A stretch of 64,000 nt of DNA from NCBI GenBank assembly GCA_910585435.1, contig CAJUEJ010000001.1, forward strand, positions 283,575 to 347,574. Reading direction: 5' to 3'. A program made the translations under genes and the position numbers. Position 1 is the stretch's first letter. Each line of letters opens with the position of its first letter. The notes under the pieces are model-generated. The model had not been told where the DNA came from. It worked only from the letters and a program-made list of their open reading frames with translations, and searched no databases. The stretch is from an uncultured Hungatella sp. Its GTDB lineage: Bacteria > Bacillota > Clostridia > Lachnospirales > Lachnospiraceae. Of the stretch, positions 24,233 to 31,485 are shown piece by piece.

Positions 24233-24451
24233 TTAAATGGCCTTTCCTTTAAGGTCGGCTTGTGTCCATCCGTCAATCCATGCTTTTAATACCTGTATTG
24301 TGGTAATGGTTCTCTTTTCCTCATCTGCTATAACAGACATTATGCGCTTGTCGTTTGCTGGTATACACTTCATGCCTTCATCAAATGCAAGTTTTCCCAT
24401 TTCAACGCATAACGCTATTTCTGATTTCTTTTTTAATGTTCTTTCTGTCAT
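24233..24451 (-). CDS. 72-aa hypothetical protein (minus strand)
   Basis: First gene of the leftward operon, with an AACGGAGGATATAAA leader. Helical, with CVEMGKLAFDEGMKC and VLKAWIDGWTQADLKGK. It lies next to the divergent promoter and may be part of a small genetic switch with the XRE gene at 24601, which is inference. Confidence 0.55.
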   Translation of the reverse strand: MTERTLKKKSEIALCVEMGKLAFDEGMKCIPANDKRIMSVIADEEKRTITTIQVLKAWIDGWTQADLKGKAI

Positions 24452-24482
24452 TTTTTATATCCTCCGTTCCTTTGATAAGTCT

Positions 24483-24581
24483 AATATACACTATTTTTTA
24501 TATGTCGTCAACACTTTTTTATAAATAATTTTATATAAAATAAATTGAATGGTTGACTAAATATAAAATATAGTGTATTCT
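24483..24581. promoter_or_regulatory. Divergent promoter pair with shared operator-like sequence
   Basis: Leftward: TTGACG (complement of 24506-24511), 17 bp, TATATT (complement of 24483-24488). Rightward: TTGACT (24553-24558), 17 bp, TATTCT (24576-24581). Both -10 regions include ATAGTGTAT, a likely shared operator half. The region is AT-rich. This is the classic layout of a repressor-controlled switch. Confidence 0.75.
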
Positions 24582-24600
24582 ATGTAAAAGGAGGCAGTTC

Positions 24601-24819
24601 ATGGACGTGAGAGAATATATCAAGCTGTGCTGTGTGAAAAGAGGGAATATGTCAGAAGCGGAACTTGCCCGGAGGACAGGGCAAACACCGCAGAACATGA
24701 ATAATAAGCACAAACGCAACACATTCAAGGTATCTGAATTAGAACGAATAGCAGAAGCGTTGGACGCAGAATTGAAAATTTCATTTATTGACAAGGAAAC
24801 AGGGGAGCCTATTATATAA
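24601..24819 (+). CDS. XRE-family HTH regulator, 72 aa
   Basis: A compact helix-turn-helix protein: VREYIKLCCVKRGNMSEAEL, ARRTGQTPQNMNNKHKRNTF, then VSELERIAEALDAELKISF. It is close to a minimal XRE/Cro fold. It is the first gene of the rightward arm of the divergent promoter and probably binds the ATAGTGTAT-containing sites. GGAGG lies 9 bases before ATG 24601. Confidence 0.78.
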   Translation: MDVREYIKLCCVKRGNMSEAELARRTGQTPQNMNNKHKRNTFKVSELERIAEALDAELKISFIDKETGEPII

Positions 24820-24833
24820 AATCTCCCACGACA

Positions 24834-25131
24834 AGGGGCGGCAGTGAAAGGAGCAAGCAAAAATGGAAAGAGAATGGATTTCGACAGCAGAAAGATTTCC
24901 TGAAGATGGTACTTGGGTATGGGTTACTGTGGAAGATGGAAGTGGAAGTGGAGGTGGAGAGAAAAGAAGATTTGTTTCCATGAATTACTATACGGATTTA
25001 GGGTGCTGGAATTACTGGCCTACATCGTACAGGTATTGTCATATTACACATTGGATGCATGTTGGAGAAAAACCAGAACCATGCAAAGACGAATTGTATT
25101 AAATTTACGATTTTATGAGGGGCGGCAGTGA
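24834..25131 (+). repeat. 14-bp direct repeat pair flanking a DUF551 gene
   Basis: AGGGGCGGCAGTGA is identical at 24834-24847 and 25118-25131, on both sides of the gene at 24863-25102. The second copy is part of a terminator stem. The pattern matches other single-gene insertions in this prophage. Confidence 0.85.
24863..25102 (+). CDS. DUF551-domain phage protein, 79 aa
   Basis: Starts MEREWISTAERFPEDGTWV, the typical W-I-S/P-x-x-x-F/L-P start of DUF551, and has TYWMHV-like HWMHVGEKPEP near the end. The GSGSGGGEKRR loop is a small insertion. Bounded by direct repeats, so it is likely a mobile single-gene cassette. Function unknown. Confidence 0.65.
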   Translation: MEREWISTAERFPEDGTWVWVTVEDGSGSGGGEKRRFVSMNYYTDLGCWNYWPTSYRYCHITHWMHVGEKPEPCKDELY

Positions 25132-25147
25132 TGCCGCTCTTTTGCTT
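25117..25147 (+). terminator. Rho-independent terminator
   Basis: GAG(GGG)CGGCA / TGCCG CTC stem followed by TTTTGCTTT, right after the DUF551 gene and just before the next TTGGTACAA promoter. Confidence 0.65.
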
Positions 25148-25151
25148 TAAG

Positions 25152-25185
25152 TTGGTACAAATAACAACGATATATACTATATAAT
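25152..25185 (+). promoter_or_regulatory. TTGGTACAA-type promoter 5 (possible leaderless start)
   Basis: TTGGTACAA (25152-25160), 19 bp, perfect TATAAT (25180-25185). The methylase ATG at 25192 lies 7 bases after the -10, where transcription should begin, so the mRNA may be leaderless. No ribosome site is visible upstream of that ATG. Confidence 0.75.
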
Positions 25186-25191
25186 ATCAAT

Positions 25192-26622
25192 ATGAAAGCC
25201 AATACGATATATCAATTTTTCGGTACAACTGAACAAATTAAAATTGTGCAAAGCTTGAAAGAAATTGTTCTAAACAGGGATAAACTTCGAAACATGTGCG
25301 ATTATTTCACAAACTGCGAGCCTAATTTGACGCAGGATTATTTTATGGAATACTTTACGGAAAACCTTGCAGACAGAAAAAATATGTCGCAAGACTTTAC
25401 ACCACAATGTATTTCACAGCTTGTATCAGAAATCGGAGGAAAAGCAGAAAATATTGCGGATGTATGCGCAGGTTCCGGCTCTTTGTTTGTACAAGCACGG
25501 AATAAGAATAAAGACGCTTTCTTTTCCTGTTACGAATTGAGCGAAACGGTTTTATACTTTTTGCTATTCAACATGGCAGTGCGCAACGTTAACGGGCAAG
25601 TGATTCAAATGGATATTTTGTCCGGGAAAATTCATGCCTGCTATAAGCTGACAAGAACGGAAACTTATTCAGATATAGAGGTTGTCGGAAATCCAATGGT
25701 TGTTAAAAATGATTTGGTTGTTTCAAATCCACCTTATTCACTAAAATGCAAAGAATACAATGCAAAGTACAAGGATTACCCTGATCCGCCGAACCAATTT
25801 GCTGACTACGCCTTTGTGTATTTTGGCTTGAGCATCATGAAAGAAACAGGAAAGTGCGTGTATGTATTGCCACACGGACTACTTTTTCGTGGAAATAAAG
25901 AAAAGGACATTCGGAAAAGGCTAATACAACAAAAACTGCTGAACGCAGTTATAGGTCTGCCTGATAAGTGCTTTTTGATAACCAGCATTCCGGTTTTTCT
26001 GCTTGTGCTGGAAAATAACAGCCAAAATGTTTTATTCATTGACGCTAAAAAAGAGTGTAAAAAACAATCAAAATACAATGCCATAACACAACGGAACGTT
26101 GAGCGAATACATCACGCATACATAGGAAGATTTGACATTGATAAATTCTCAAATATTGCGACCGTGCAGGAAATTGAGGAAAATGATTATAACTTAAATA
26201 TTCCTAGGTACGTTGATACATATGAGCATGAACCGCTCCCGGACATTATGAAGGTGGTTGATGAGTTGCTGAACATAAACAAGGAAATCAAAGAAACGGA
26301 ATCTACTCTATACAGAATGATGTTACAACTTGTTTCGTCTGACGCGCAAAGGGATGCGGAACTAAAAAAAATAGTGGAAACTTTTGGGAGGATAGTGAAT
26401 GAAAACGGTATCAATAATGGATGTATACAGCCTGGAGCCATCAAAGAAAGGGAAGATATATCCAGAGGGAGCAATAATAATATGCCTTGCAGCCGCAAAC
26501 AGCGAGGACAGAAACAAACCAATACTGCTAAGACAGGAACAGGGAGTTCCGGAAAGCTGCGCGGTGGGAATACCGAAGAATGGGAACAACTCGACCTATT
26601 TACATTATGCGGCATGCCGTGA
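25192..26622 (+). CDS. Type I-like N6-adenine DNA methyltransferase (HsdM-like)
   Basis: A 476-aa methylase of the HsdM type. Motif I is DVCAGSGS (residues 90-97) and motif IV is NPPY (179-182), with an N-terminal helical domain containing SQDFTPQCISQLV. Residues from about 400 overlap another gene in a different frame (26399-26842), so the last 75 residues are probably an accidental extension. No restriction subunit is seen. A likely role is protecting phage DNA. Driven by the promoter at 25152. Confidence 0.82.
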   Translation: MKANTIYQFFGTTEQIKIVQSLKEIVLNRDKLRNMCDYFTNCEPNLTQDYFMEYFTENLADRKNMSQDFTPQCISQLVSEIGGKAENIADVCAGSGSLFVQARNKNKDAFFSCYELSETVLYFLLFNMAVRNVNGQVIQMDILSGKIHACYKLTRTETYSDIEVVGNPMVVKNDLVVSNPPYSLKCKEYNAKYKDYPDPPNQFADYAFVYFGLSIMKETGKCVYVLPHGLLFRGNKEKDIRKRLIQQKLLNAVIGLPDKCFLITSIPVFLLVLENNSQNVLFIDAKKECKKQSKYNAITQRNVERIHHAYIGRFDIDKFSNIATVQEIEENDYNLNIPRYVDTYEHEPLPDIMKVVDELLNINKEIKETESTLYRMMLQLVSSDAQRDAELKKIVETFGRIVNENGINNGCIQPGAIKEREDISRGSNNNMPCSRKQRGQKQTNTAKTGTGSSGKLRGGNTEEWEQLDLFTLCGMP

Positions 26623-26842
26623 GTTTGATGGATTTTTGCATAAACATATATCAGGTATCAATTTACGGTTTAACGAGTTGCAAAAATTTGAGTTTGAAAT
26701 GCATGAGGATATTGCAAAGCAGAACGAGATAGCGCAGATGATAATCGAATTTGACAAACAAACGGAACAGGAAGAGGAAATTATAAACAGCCTTAAAGAA
26801 TTAAAACGGTATATGCTTTCAACATTATTTCCTATCGCATAA
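26399..26842 (+). CDS. Short type I specificity (S)-subunit-like protein
   Basis: A 147-aa protein starting with GGGAGGATAGTG just before its ATG. It contains IYPEGAIIICLAAANSED and a C-terminal coil EFDKQTEQEEEIINSLKELK ending YMLSTLFPIA, which resembles the second half of HsdS with its conserved helical linker. It would give DNA specificity to the upstream methylase as a half-subunit that dimerises. It overlaps that gene by 224 bases out of frame. Confidence 0.65.
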   Translation: MKTVSIMDVYSLEPSKKGKIYPEGAIIICLAAANSEDRNKPILLRQEQGVPESCAVGIPKNGNNSTYLHYAACREFDGFLHKHISGINLRFNELQKFEFEMHEDIAKQNEIAQMIIEFDKQTEQEEEIINSLKELKRYMLSTLFPIA

Positions 26843-26843
26843 C

Positions 26844-26877
26844 TTGGTACAAATAATTTTAGGAGCTATGGTATGAT
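26844..26877 (+). promoter_or_regulatory. TTGGTACAA-type promoter 6 (drives an RNA region)
   Basis: TTGGTACAA (26844-26852), 19 bp, TATGAT (26872-26877). The next protein gene starts about 400 bases downstream, so the immediate product is probably a structured RNA. Confidence 0.7.
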
Positions 26878-26883
26878 ATAAAA

Positions 26884-27250
26884 GAAGTGCAAGGCAGACA
26901 GCACTGAAAAAACGTGGGTCATGGTTTGACGGTAATGATTGACTGAAAGACAAGAACCGTTCTGCACAGTCCTTGCAGACAGAAAATGGACAATATCTTT
27001 GAGTTGTGTATTGTTTGATGAACTGCAAATAGTCGGTGGTGCATGGCTTGTATGGATAGTATAGGCATTATTGGGAACAGATAGCTCTTCACAGAGTAGA
27101 GTGTGCAGACTTGAAATGTGATGGCATGGCTTCGCTGACAAGGTTCGATTCCTTGTGCCTATATGTTGCGTAGTCGCTCTACGCTAGACAGGAGCAAGCG
27201 GTCACTGCCCTGTCGAAAACAAAATAACTCTGATAGGGGAGTTTTTCCCT
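26884..27250 (+). ncRNA. Structured RNA candidate, no ORF
   Basis: About 370 bases without a convincing ORF, starting at the predicted start of promoter 6. Visible pairings are TGCAAGG (26888-26894) / CCTTGCA (26971-26977), a tRNA-like module at 27061-27163, GCGTAG / CTACGC near 27170 and GACAGG / CCTGTC near 27190-27215, and a possible GATAGGG / CCCTGTC hairpin at about 27233-27253. The RNA could be separate or a long leader of the gene at 27281. Not matched to any family I know. Confidence 0.5.
27061..27163 (+). tRNA. tRNA-like degenerate element (not a functional tRNA call)
   Basis: ATAGGCA (27061-27067) pairs perfectly with TGCCTAT (27156-27162). Before the latter lies a perfect T-arm, CAAGG-TTCGATT-CCTTG (27139-27155). 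A D-arm-like GCTC / GAGT and an anticodon-like loop CTTGAAA can be seen, but the total of 103 bases and the extra 12-14 bases before the D-arm do not fit a normal tRNA. Probably a decayed or specialised tRNA-like structure. Confidence 0.4.
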
Positions 27251-27280
27251 GTCGGAAACCGCAAAAGGGAGGATATGGGA

Positions 27281-27454
27281 ATGAAATGGACGAGCGCGCA
27301 GGTTGAGCCGGAGAAAGACGGCATATATTCATGTGTTGTTGAGTTTTACAAATATCCGCATGATATTAAAGTTGTGAATTTGGAATACTGCGGCGAGTGG
27401 AAAATGACAGAAACATGGAATTTGCTCATGTGGAAGAAAAGGGTGTTGGATTGA
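27281..27454 (+). CDS. 57-aa DUF551-like small protein
   Basis: MKWTSAQVEPEKDGIYSCVV followed by beta segments and WKMTETWNLLMWKKR, the Trp-framed pattern of short DUF551 relatives. GGGAGGATATGGGA precedes ATG 27281. Role unknown. Confidence 0.6.
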   Translation: MKWTSAQVEPEKDGIYSCVVEFYKYPHDIKVVNLEYCGEWKMTETWNLLMWKKRVLD

Positions 27455-27466
27455 ATAGCCTATAAC

Positions 27467-27500
27467 TTGGTACAACTCCCCCGCCAAACTGCGGTACAAT
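27467..27500 (+). promoter_or_regulatory. TTGGTACAA-type promoter 7
   Basis: TTGGTACAA (27467-27475) with 19 bp to TACAAT (27495-27500). It starts 12 bases after the preceding stop and drives the gene at 27541 after a short leader with GGAGG. Confidence 0.75.
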
Positions 27501-27540
27501 ATAAGCATAAAAGGCATTAGTAAATCTGGAGGTATAGGGA

Positions 27541-27777
27541 ATGTATACAGCGAAAGAAGCTAGAGAAAAAGCAGAAAATTCAATCAGTGACAAAACAAAG
27601 GAACAGTTACTTGCAGCAGAACATTGTATCGAATCTGCTGTTAAAAACGGGGAAATGAAAGTCTGGTGCGATAAGCATTTAGGGAAACAGACTATCGCAA
27701 GGTTGAATGAATTAGGATATAAGGTTGAAGACCATTCCAATCAAAAAGATGGTTCAACATTTTTGATAAGTTGGTGA
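27541..27777 (+). CDS. 78-aa phage accessory protein
   Basis: A helical N-terminus (KEAREKAENSISDKTKEQLL) is followed by an alpha/beta end (IARLNELGYKVED). A common small phage family in Clostridia. GGAGGTATAGGGA precedes the ATG. Role unknown. Confidence 0.6.
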   Translation: MYTAKEAREKAENSISDKTKEQLLAAEHCIESAVKNGEMKVWCDKHLGKQTIARLNELGYKVEDHSNQKDGSTFLISW

Positions 27778-27781
27778 GTGC

Positions 27782-27886
27782 ATGAAAGAGAATATACAAT
27801 ACCAATGGGTACTCTGCCCCATCTGCGGGGGAAAACCCGAACGAAAATCAGACCGGACACGGAGATATATGTATGAAAACAAGTGA
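27782..27886 (+). CDS. 34-aa zinc-knuckle ORF, possibly truncated
   Basis: Begins with QWVLCPICGGKPERK, the start of the Cys-rich KTR-type family (about 55-60 aa), but it ends before the second Cys pair. It overlaps the next gene start. Likely a truncated copy whose 3' half was replaced by the XRE gene. Confidence 0.45.
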   Translation: MKENIQYQWVLCPICGGKPERKSDRTRRYMYENK

Positions 27887-28229
27887 AATATTGAGAATTG
27901 GAGATAAAATTCGAGAGTTAAGAGAAAATAAAAAATGGACACAAAAGCAGCTTGCAGAAGCAAGTCAAATAAATGAAGTCCAAATAAGACGTTATGAAAA
28001 TAACCAAGCCTTTCCAAGAGAAGAACAGTTAATCAAAATAGCAAATTCTTTAGGGGTTTGCAAGAATTATTTTATTGAAGAAACAGATAGTTCTAATTCA
28101 AAAGACATAAAAAAAGTTCTGTATGATATTCTCAAGCGTGGAAATAATGCCGAAGTTCGTCAAGATAAAGATGGAAAAATGATTGTTTATGAAATAGAAA
28201 AGAAAAAAAGATATATTGATGGTGTATAG
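27873..28229 (+). CDS. XRE-family regulator with RGNxAEV C-terminal domain
   Basis: A 118-aa protein. Residues 8-65 are a standard XRE helix-turn-helix (IRELRENKKWTQKQLAEASQ, then INEVQIRRYENNQAFPREEQ). The C-terminal 40 residues (LYDILKRGNNAEVRQDKDGK, then MIVYEIEKKKR) recur as the whole of a separate 50-aa phage protein at 37577. A strong terminator follows. Confidence 0.75.
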   Translation: MKTSEILRIGDKIRELRENKKWTQKQLAEASQINEVQIRRYENNQAFPREEQLIKIANSLGVCKNYFIEETDSSNSKDIKKVLYDILKRGNNAEVRQDKDGKMIVYEIEKKKRYIDGV

Positions 28230-28255
28230 AATAGGCTATACATAACGGCTATGGG

Positions 28256-28299
28256 TGCTAGTAGATACGAGAAATCGTGTTTGCTGGCATTTTTATTTT
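28256..28299 (+). terminator. Strong rho-independent terminator
   Basis: A 15-bp stem (28256-28270 with 28275-28289, all pairs complementary counting G-U), a GAAA tetraloop and TTTTTATTTT. It ends the accessory block before the RNA region and the scaffold operon. Confidence 0.9.
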
Positions 28300-28615
28300 G
28301 ACATTATCTAATTTTTGATAAATCCTACCCTCCTTTCAAGAGGGTGCATCCGTCAGTAATGGTGCTGTAAAGGCGGTTCGATTCCGAACGGGTGCATTGT
28401 AACTCAAAACCTGTCGGTCATGCCTATACGGTGAGCAAAATAACATTATGCAGATTAAGCCTTAAATGACCGTAAACCCGTGATAGCCCCGGACACGCAA
28501 GGGATTAGTTTCCCGGACACGGAAATCGTCACGAATTGTCGCATAGTTGTGAAAGGTCTGTGCGGAACCTATTTCCCTATCAAGCGTCTGCCTCTTGTGG
28601 GTGGGCGCACTCCCT
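28300..28615 (+). other. Non-coding stretch with a mini tRNA-like hairpin
   Basis: I see no gene in these 316 bases. At 28345-28396 TGCATCCGT pairs with ACGGGTGCA (one G-U) around a T-arm-like CGG-TTCGATT-CCG. CCGGACACG occurs twice, near 28490 and 28513. It could be leader RNA for the tRNA and scaffold operon or decayed tRNA genes. Confidence 0.45.
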
Positions 28616-28688
28616 GCCGACATAGCTTAACTGGCTGAGCAACCGCCTTGTAAGCGGTAGGTTATCGGTTCGAGTCCGATTGTCGGCT
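28616..28688 (+). tRNA. tRNA-Thr (UGU anticodon)
   Basis: A complete cloverleaf: acceptor GCCGACA / TGTCGGC, D-arm GCT / AGC, anticodon arm ACCGC-CTTGTAA-GCGGT with anticodon TGT, 5-base variable loop, T-arm ATCGG-TTCGAGT-CCGAT, discriminator T. No CCA is encoded. It sits between accessory genes and the scaffold gene, so it is probably phage-carried. Confidence 0.93.
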
Positions 28689-28768
28689 CTACCTTTGCAA
28701 GAGGTTTATCTTGCAGAATCCATACAGCGGACACGCTGTTAAAAACCATGTTAGGAGGATAACGACAC

Positions 28769-29377
28769 ATGAAGAACATTGAACAGATTTTGAAAGAAGC
28801 AGGAATTGAGGTTACGGACGAGCAGAAAGCGGCGGTCAATGCTGCGGTGACGGAGAACTACAAGACCATTGCGGAGTTTGACAAGCAGGCTAAGAAGCTG
28901 ACGGCAGCAGAAGCAGACCGGGACAATTACAAAGGGCAGCTTGACACGGCAAACGAAACCCTGGAGAAGTTTAAGGACATTGACCCGGAGAAACAGGCAG
29001 AGGAAATCCAGAAGTATAAGCAGGCGGCAAAAGAAGCGCAGGATATGGCCAGCAGGCAGATCTTGGAACGGGATCAGCGAGATTACCTTAATGGAGAGTT
29101 TGATAAGCTTGGGATCAAAGCAAACCATACGCGCGAGTATTACGCTCAAAAAATCATGAGTGATGACGGCTTGAAGTGGAAAGACGGCGCATTCATGGGG
29201 TTGTCGGACTATCTGGCCAAGGAAAATGAAAAAGACCACTTCTATCAGACCGAAGCTGAAAAGGCAGAAGCCGAAGCCAAGGATAAAGCTGCCGGCAGTG
29301 CGCCGAAGTTTACGGACAAGTCCGAACCGAAGCAGACCCCGGCAAAAGATACCAGTCCGGCTCCTGTGATTTTCTAA
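28769..29377 (+). CDS. Capsid scaffolding protein (GP20-like)
   Basis: A 202-aa, almost fully helical and charged protein (KQAKKLTAAEADRDNYKGQL and following) with an Ala/Lys/Pro-rich C-terminus. Typical of phage scaffold proteins directly before the major capsid gene. It would guide procapsid assembly and be lost afterwards. AGGAGGATAACGACAC precedes the ATG. Confidence 0.85.
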   Translation: MKNIEQILKEAGIEVTDEQKAAVNAAVTENYKTIAEFDKQAKKLTAAEADRDNYKGQLDTANETLEKFKDIDPEKQAEEIQKYKQAAKEAQDMASRQILERDQRDYLNGEFDKLGIKANHTREYYAQKIMSDDGLKWKDGAFMGLSDYLAKENEKDHFYQTEAEKAEAEAKDKAAGSAPKFTDKSEPKQTPAKDTSPAPVIF

Positions 29378-29455
29378 ATCGAGTACCGGCTTACGTTTGA
29401 GTAAGTCGCTGACCCACACACCTTTTAAAAATTATGGGTAGAAAGGATTATTTTT

Positions 29456-30418
29456 ATGGCTATTGATTCATTAAACATTACAAACCTTAAAGATTTATCC
29501 GGTACAGAAGAGGGTAAAATGCTTCTGGCGGAAGAACAGAAAGGCATCATCGAAAATGTCGGAAGACGGACGATTTCAAGCCTTTTTAAGAACCAGAGAC
29601 TCTCCGGCGATCCACAGGCAGGAACGCTTGTGGCGAAGAGATTTGCGTCCGCTAAAACAGAAGAATATGGCACGGCGAGAGCGGCAGGAAAAGGAAAGTC
29701 CATCAAGGGTATGCAGGTCCCTATCGACATTGACATCGACAAGGAAATCATGGAAGAAGCAGAGGAAAAGGACATCCGCCTTGGAGGAATTCCGGGTCTG
29801 TTGTCTGATAGGAGAACAGCTATCACTCGTGCTATGGTTCGGGAACTGGACGAAAATTTCTTCCTTGTAGCTGTCGGAAAGCGCAAAGAGAGTGACGGTA
29901 CTGTCGGGACTGTTGCCGGCGGTACAGAGGTTACAGTTTCCGGCGATACCATCAAAGACCGGGTAACGGCGGTAGTGATGAAGCTGCACACCGCAAAAAA
30001 TGAGTTTGTGGACGGTATCGAGAAAGAGGATATTCATGTGGTTCTGTCCCCGGAAGCCTATGAGGAAATGCGGGATTATATCGACACCAAAGGCAACGCC
30101 AATGTCAAGACGGACGTGGCGGAGTTTGGGCGGTACCACGGCGCATGGATTTACTCCAATGTTCATCAGCCGGAAGGCGTTGAGATTATCGCTATGTGTA
30201 CCGGGGCGATTGCGGAGCCGGTTATGGCAGATGAATACCAGGCAAAGCAGATTGAACTTTCCAATGCTTATGCAATCGGCATGTTCTTCCATTACGGCTG
30301 TAAGGTTGTTATGCCTGACCTGATTTTCTTTAGCAAGAAACCGGGAGCGTCCAGTGCAAGCGAAACCGGAGAGGAATCTGGCGGCACGACAAGGGCAAAG
30401 AGTACGAAGCTGTCATAA
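29456..30418 (+). CDS. Major capsid protein
   Basis: A 320-aa HK97-fold shell protein by position and pattern: after the scaffold, before the connector, with VGRRTISSLFKNQRLSGDPQ, a long central helix region, and GRYHGAWIYSNVHQPEGVEI. The last 25 residues are a Ser/Gly/Thr-rich tail. A CGGCTTAC / GTAAGTCG hairpin (29387-29408) lies in the leader between scaffold and capsid, which may tune the high capsid expression. Confidence 0.88.
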   Translation: MAIDSLNITNLKDLSGTEEGKMLLAEEQKGIIENVGRRTISSLFKNQRLSGDPQAGTLVAKRFASAKTEEYGTARAAGKGKSIKGMQVPIDIDIDKEIMEEAEEKDIRLGGIPGLLSDRRTAITRAMVRELDENFFLVAVGKRKESDGTVGTVAGGTEVTVSGDTIKDRVTAVVMKLHTAKNEFVDGIEKEDIHVVLSPEAYEEMRDYIDTKGNANVKTDVAEFGRYHGAWIYSNVHQPEGVEIIAMCTGAIAEPVMADEYQAKQIELSNAYAIGMFFHYGCKVVMPDLIFFSKKPGASSASETGEESGGTTRAKSTKLS

Positions 30419-30431
30419 GGAGCAAACCGGC

Positions 30432-30488
30432 ATGGGATATGTAAAGTATTTCATGCCGGAAAACAGATCGGAGAAAGACAATGGCTGA
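30432..30488 (+). pseudogene. Decayed 5' copy of the connector gene start
   Basis: ATGGGATATGTAA at 30432-30444 repeats exactly the start of the connector gene at 30712. The frame reads MGYVKYFMPENRSEKDNG and stops at 30488, comparable with MGYVTYDYYKSIYGEDSMPE of the intact gene. It looks like the original start region left in front of an inserted gene. Confidence 0.65.
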
Positions 30489-30708
30489 CTGTAAAGCAAT
30501 TTATAAATGCAGACTGTGTGGCGAAATTTTCGAAGATGGCACAGTAGGAGAAGAACTTGCACAGGCAATCAATATGGCATTGGTTGTTACAGGAAATACA
30601 CAGCGTGTTAAATGTGCAAGAAATCTTTACAAACACACAATGCACTACTGCAAGGACGGCTCCTTTGGTTTTGCTGATTTTCAAGGATTTAAGAAAGTTG
30701 GTGAGTAA
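30481..30708 (+). CDS. Zinc-finger cassette protein, paralog A
   Basis: A 75-aa protein starting with a CRLCGEIFEDG knuckle and ending in H-x-C then KDGSFGFADFQGFKKVGE. It is a clear paralog of the 71-aa protein at 35160: same N-terminal CRLC, same SIGIADLQEFKKVGE-type ending, and the same stop-CCT-ATG junction to the next structural gene. It interrupts the capsid-connector order, so it is an inserted cassette. Function unknown. Confidence 0.6.
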   Translation: MADCKAIYKCRLCGEIFEDGTVGEELAQAINMALVVTGNTQRVKCARNLYKHTMHYCKDGSFGFADFQGFKKVGE

Positions 30709-30711
30709 CCT

Positions 30712-31233
30712 ATGGGATATGTAACCTACGACTACTACAAAAGCATATACGGCGAGGATTCCATGCCAGAAACCGACTTTAACCGGCTGTCATGGGAAGC
30801 CTGCCGTCGGGTGGACACTCTTACGCTGAATAAACTGAAATTTGCTTTCCCCACCAATGAGGACGATATTGAAGCTATCCGGCGGTGCGTCTGCAAGCTG
30901 ATTGAGATTGCCGGGCAGATTGAAGCGGCAAACAAAAGGGTGTCAGAGGGTCAGGGGTACATTACGGACGAATCCGGCGCGCTCCGGGGGAAAGTGGTGT
31001 CTTCTGTTTCATCTGGCAGTGAATCCATATCTTACACGGCAAAAGCAGAGCGGTCTACGGAAATTGACGAAGCGGCAAGAGACCCTAAAAAGCGTGAAGA
31101 GCTTTACTTGAATACAGTGAGAGATTATCTTTCGTTGGTTTTTGATTCCAATGGGGTGCCCCTTTTGTATCGTGGACTTCCTTACCCACGCCTCAATGCC
31201 CCGATAAGCAGACCGCCGGAGGTGAAGAAATGA
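30712..31233 (+). CDS. Head-tail connector protein (gp6-like)
   Basis: A 173-aa protein with a helical start (TDFNRLSWEACRRVDTLTL), a central region IRRCVCKLIEIAGQIEAANK and SVSSGSESISYTAKAERS, typical of head-tail adaptors. It lies shortly after the capsid gene as expected. Its 5' end is duplicated upstream of an inserted zinc-finger gene. Confidence 0.75.
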   Translation: MGYVTYDYYKSIYGEDSMPETDFNRLSWEACRRVDTLTLNKLKFAFPTNEDDIEAIRRCVCKLIEIAGQIEAANKRVSEGQGYITDESGALRGKVVSSVSSGSESISYTAKAERSTEIDEAARDPKKREELYLNTVRDYLSLVFDSNGVPLLYRGLPYPRLNAPISRPPEVKK

Positions 31234-31475
31234 AAGCAGAAAACCTAACATATTTTGATGGACATTGGTATAATCCAGGAGACGAAGTGCCAGACCTGGG
31301 GAGTTTTGTTGCAATGCCAGGGAGCGATAAGGTCCGTAATTATAGCGGTCTATCAAGGGATGTTGACAAGCTCCCTAAATATAGCGATTTGATGACAGGA
31401 AGCAGTGCCATTTGTGTTGATACGGGCCAGTTATTTAACTATGAGTCAACAACTAAAACCTGGTATGAATTGTAG
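31230..31475 (+). CDS. 81-aa protein preceding the fibre gene
   Basis: Small beta-rich protein (LTYFDGHWYNPGDEVPDLGS) whose ATG overlaps the connector stop. A C-terminal SAICVDTGQLFNYESTTKTW resembles segments seen in fibre-associated phage proteins. Likely structural, unproven. Confidence 0.5.
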   Translation: MKAENLTYFDGHWYNPGDEVPDLGSFVAMPGSDKVRNYSGLSRDVDKLPKYSDLMTGSSAICVDTGQLFNYESTTKTWYEL

Positions 31476-31485
31476 GTGATAAAAC

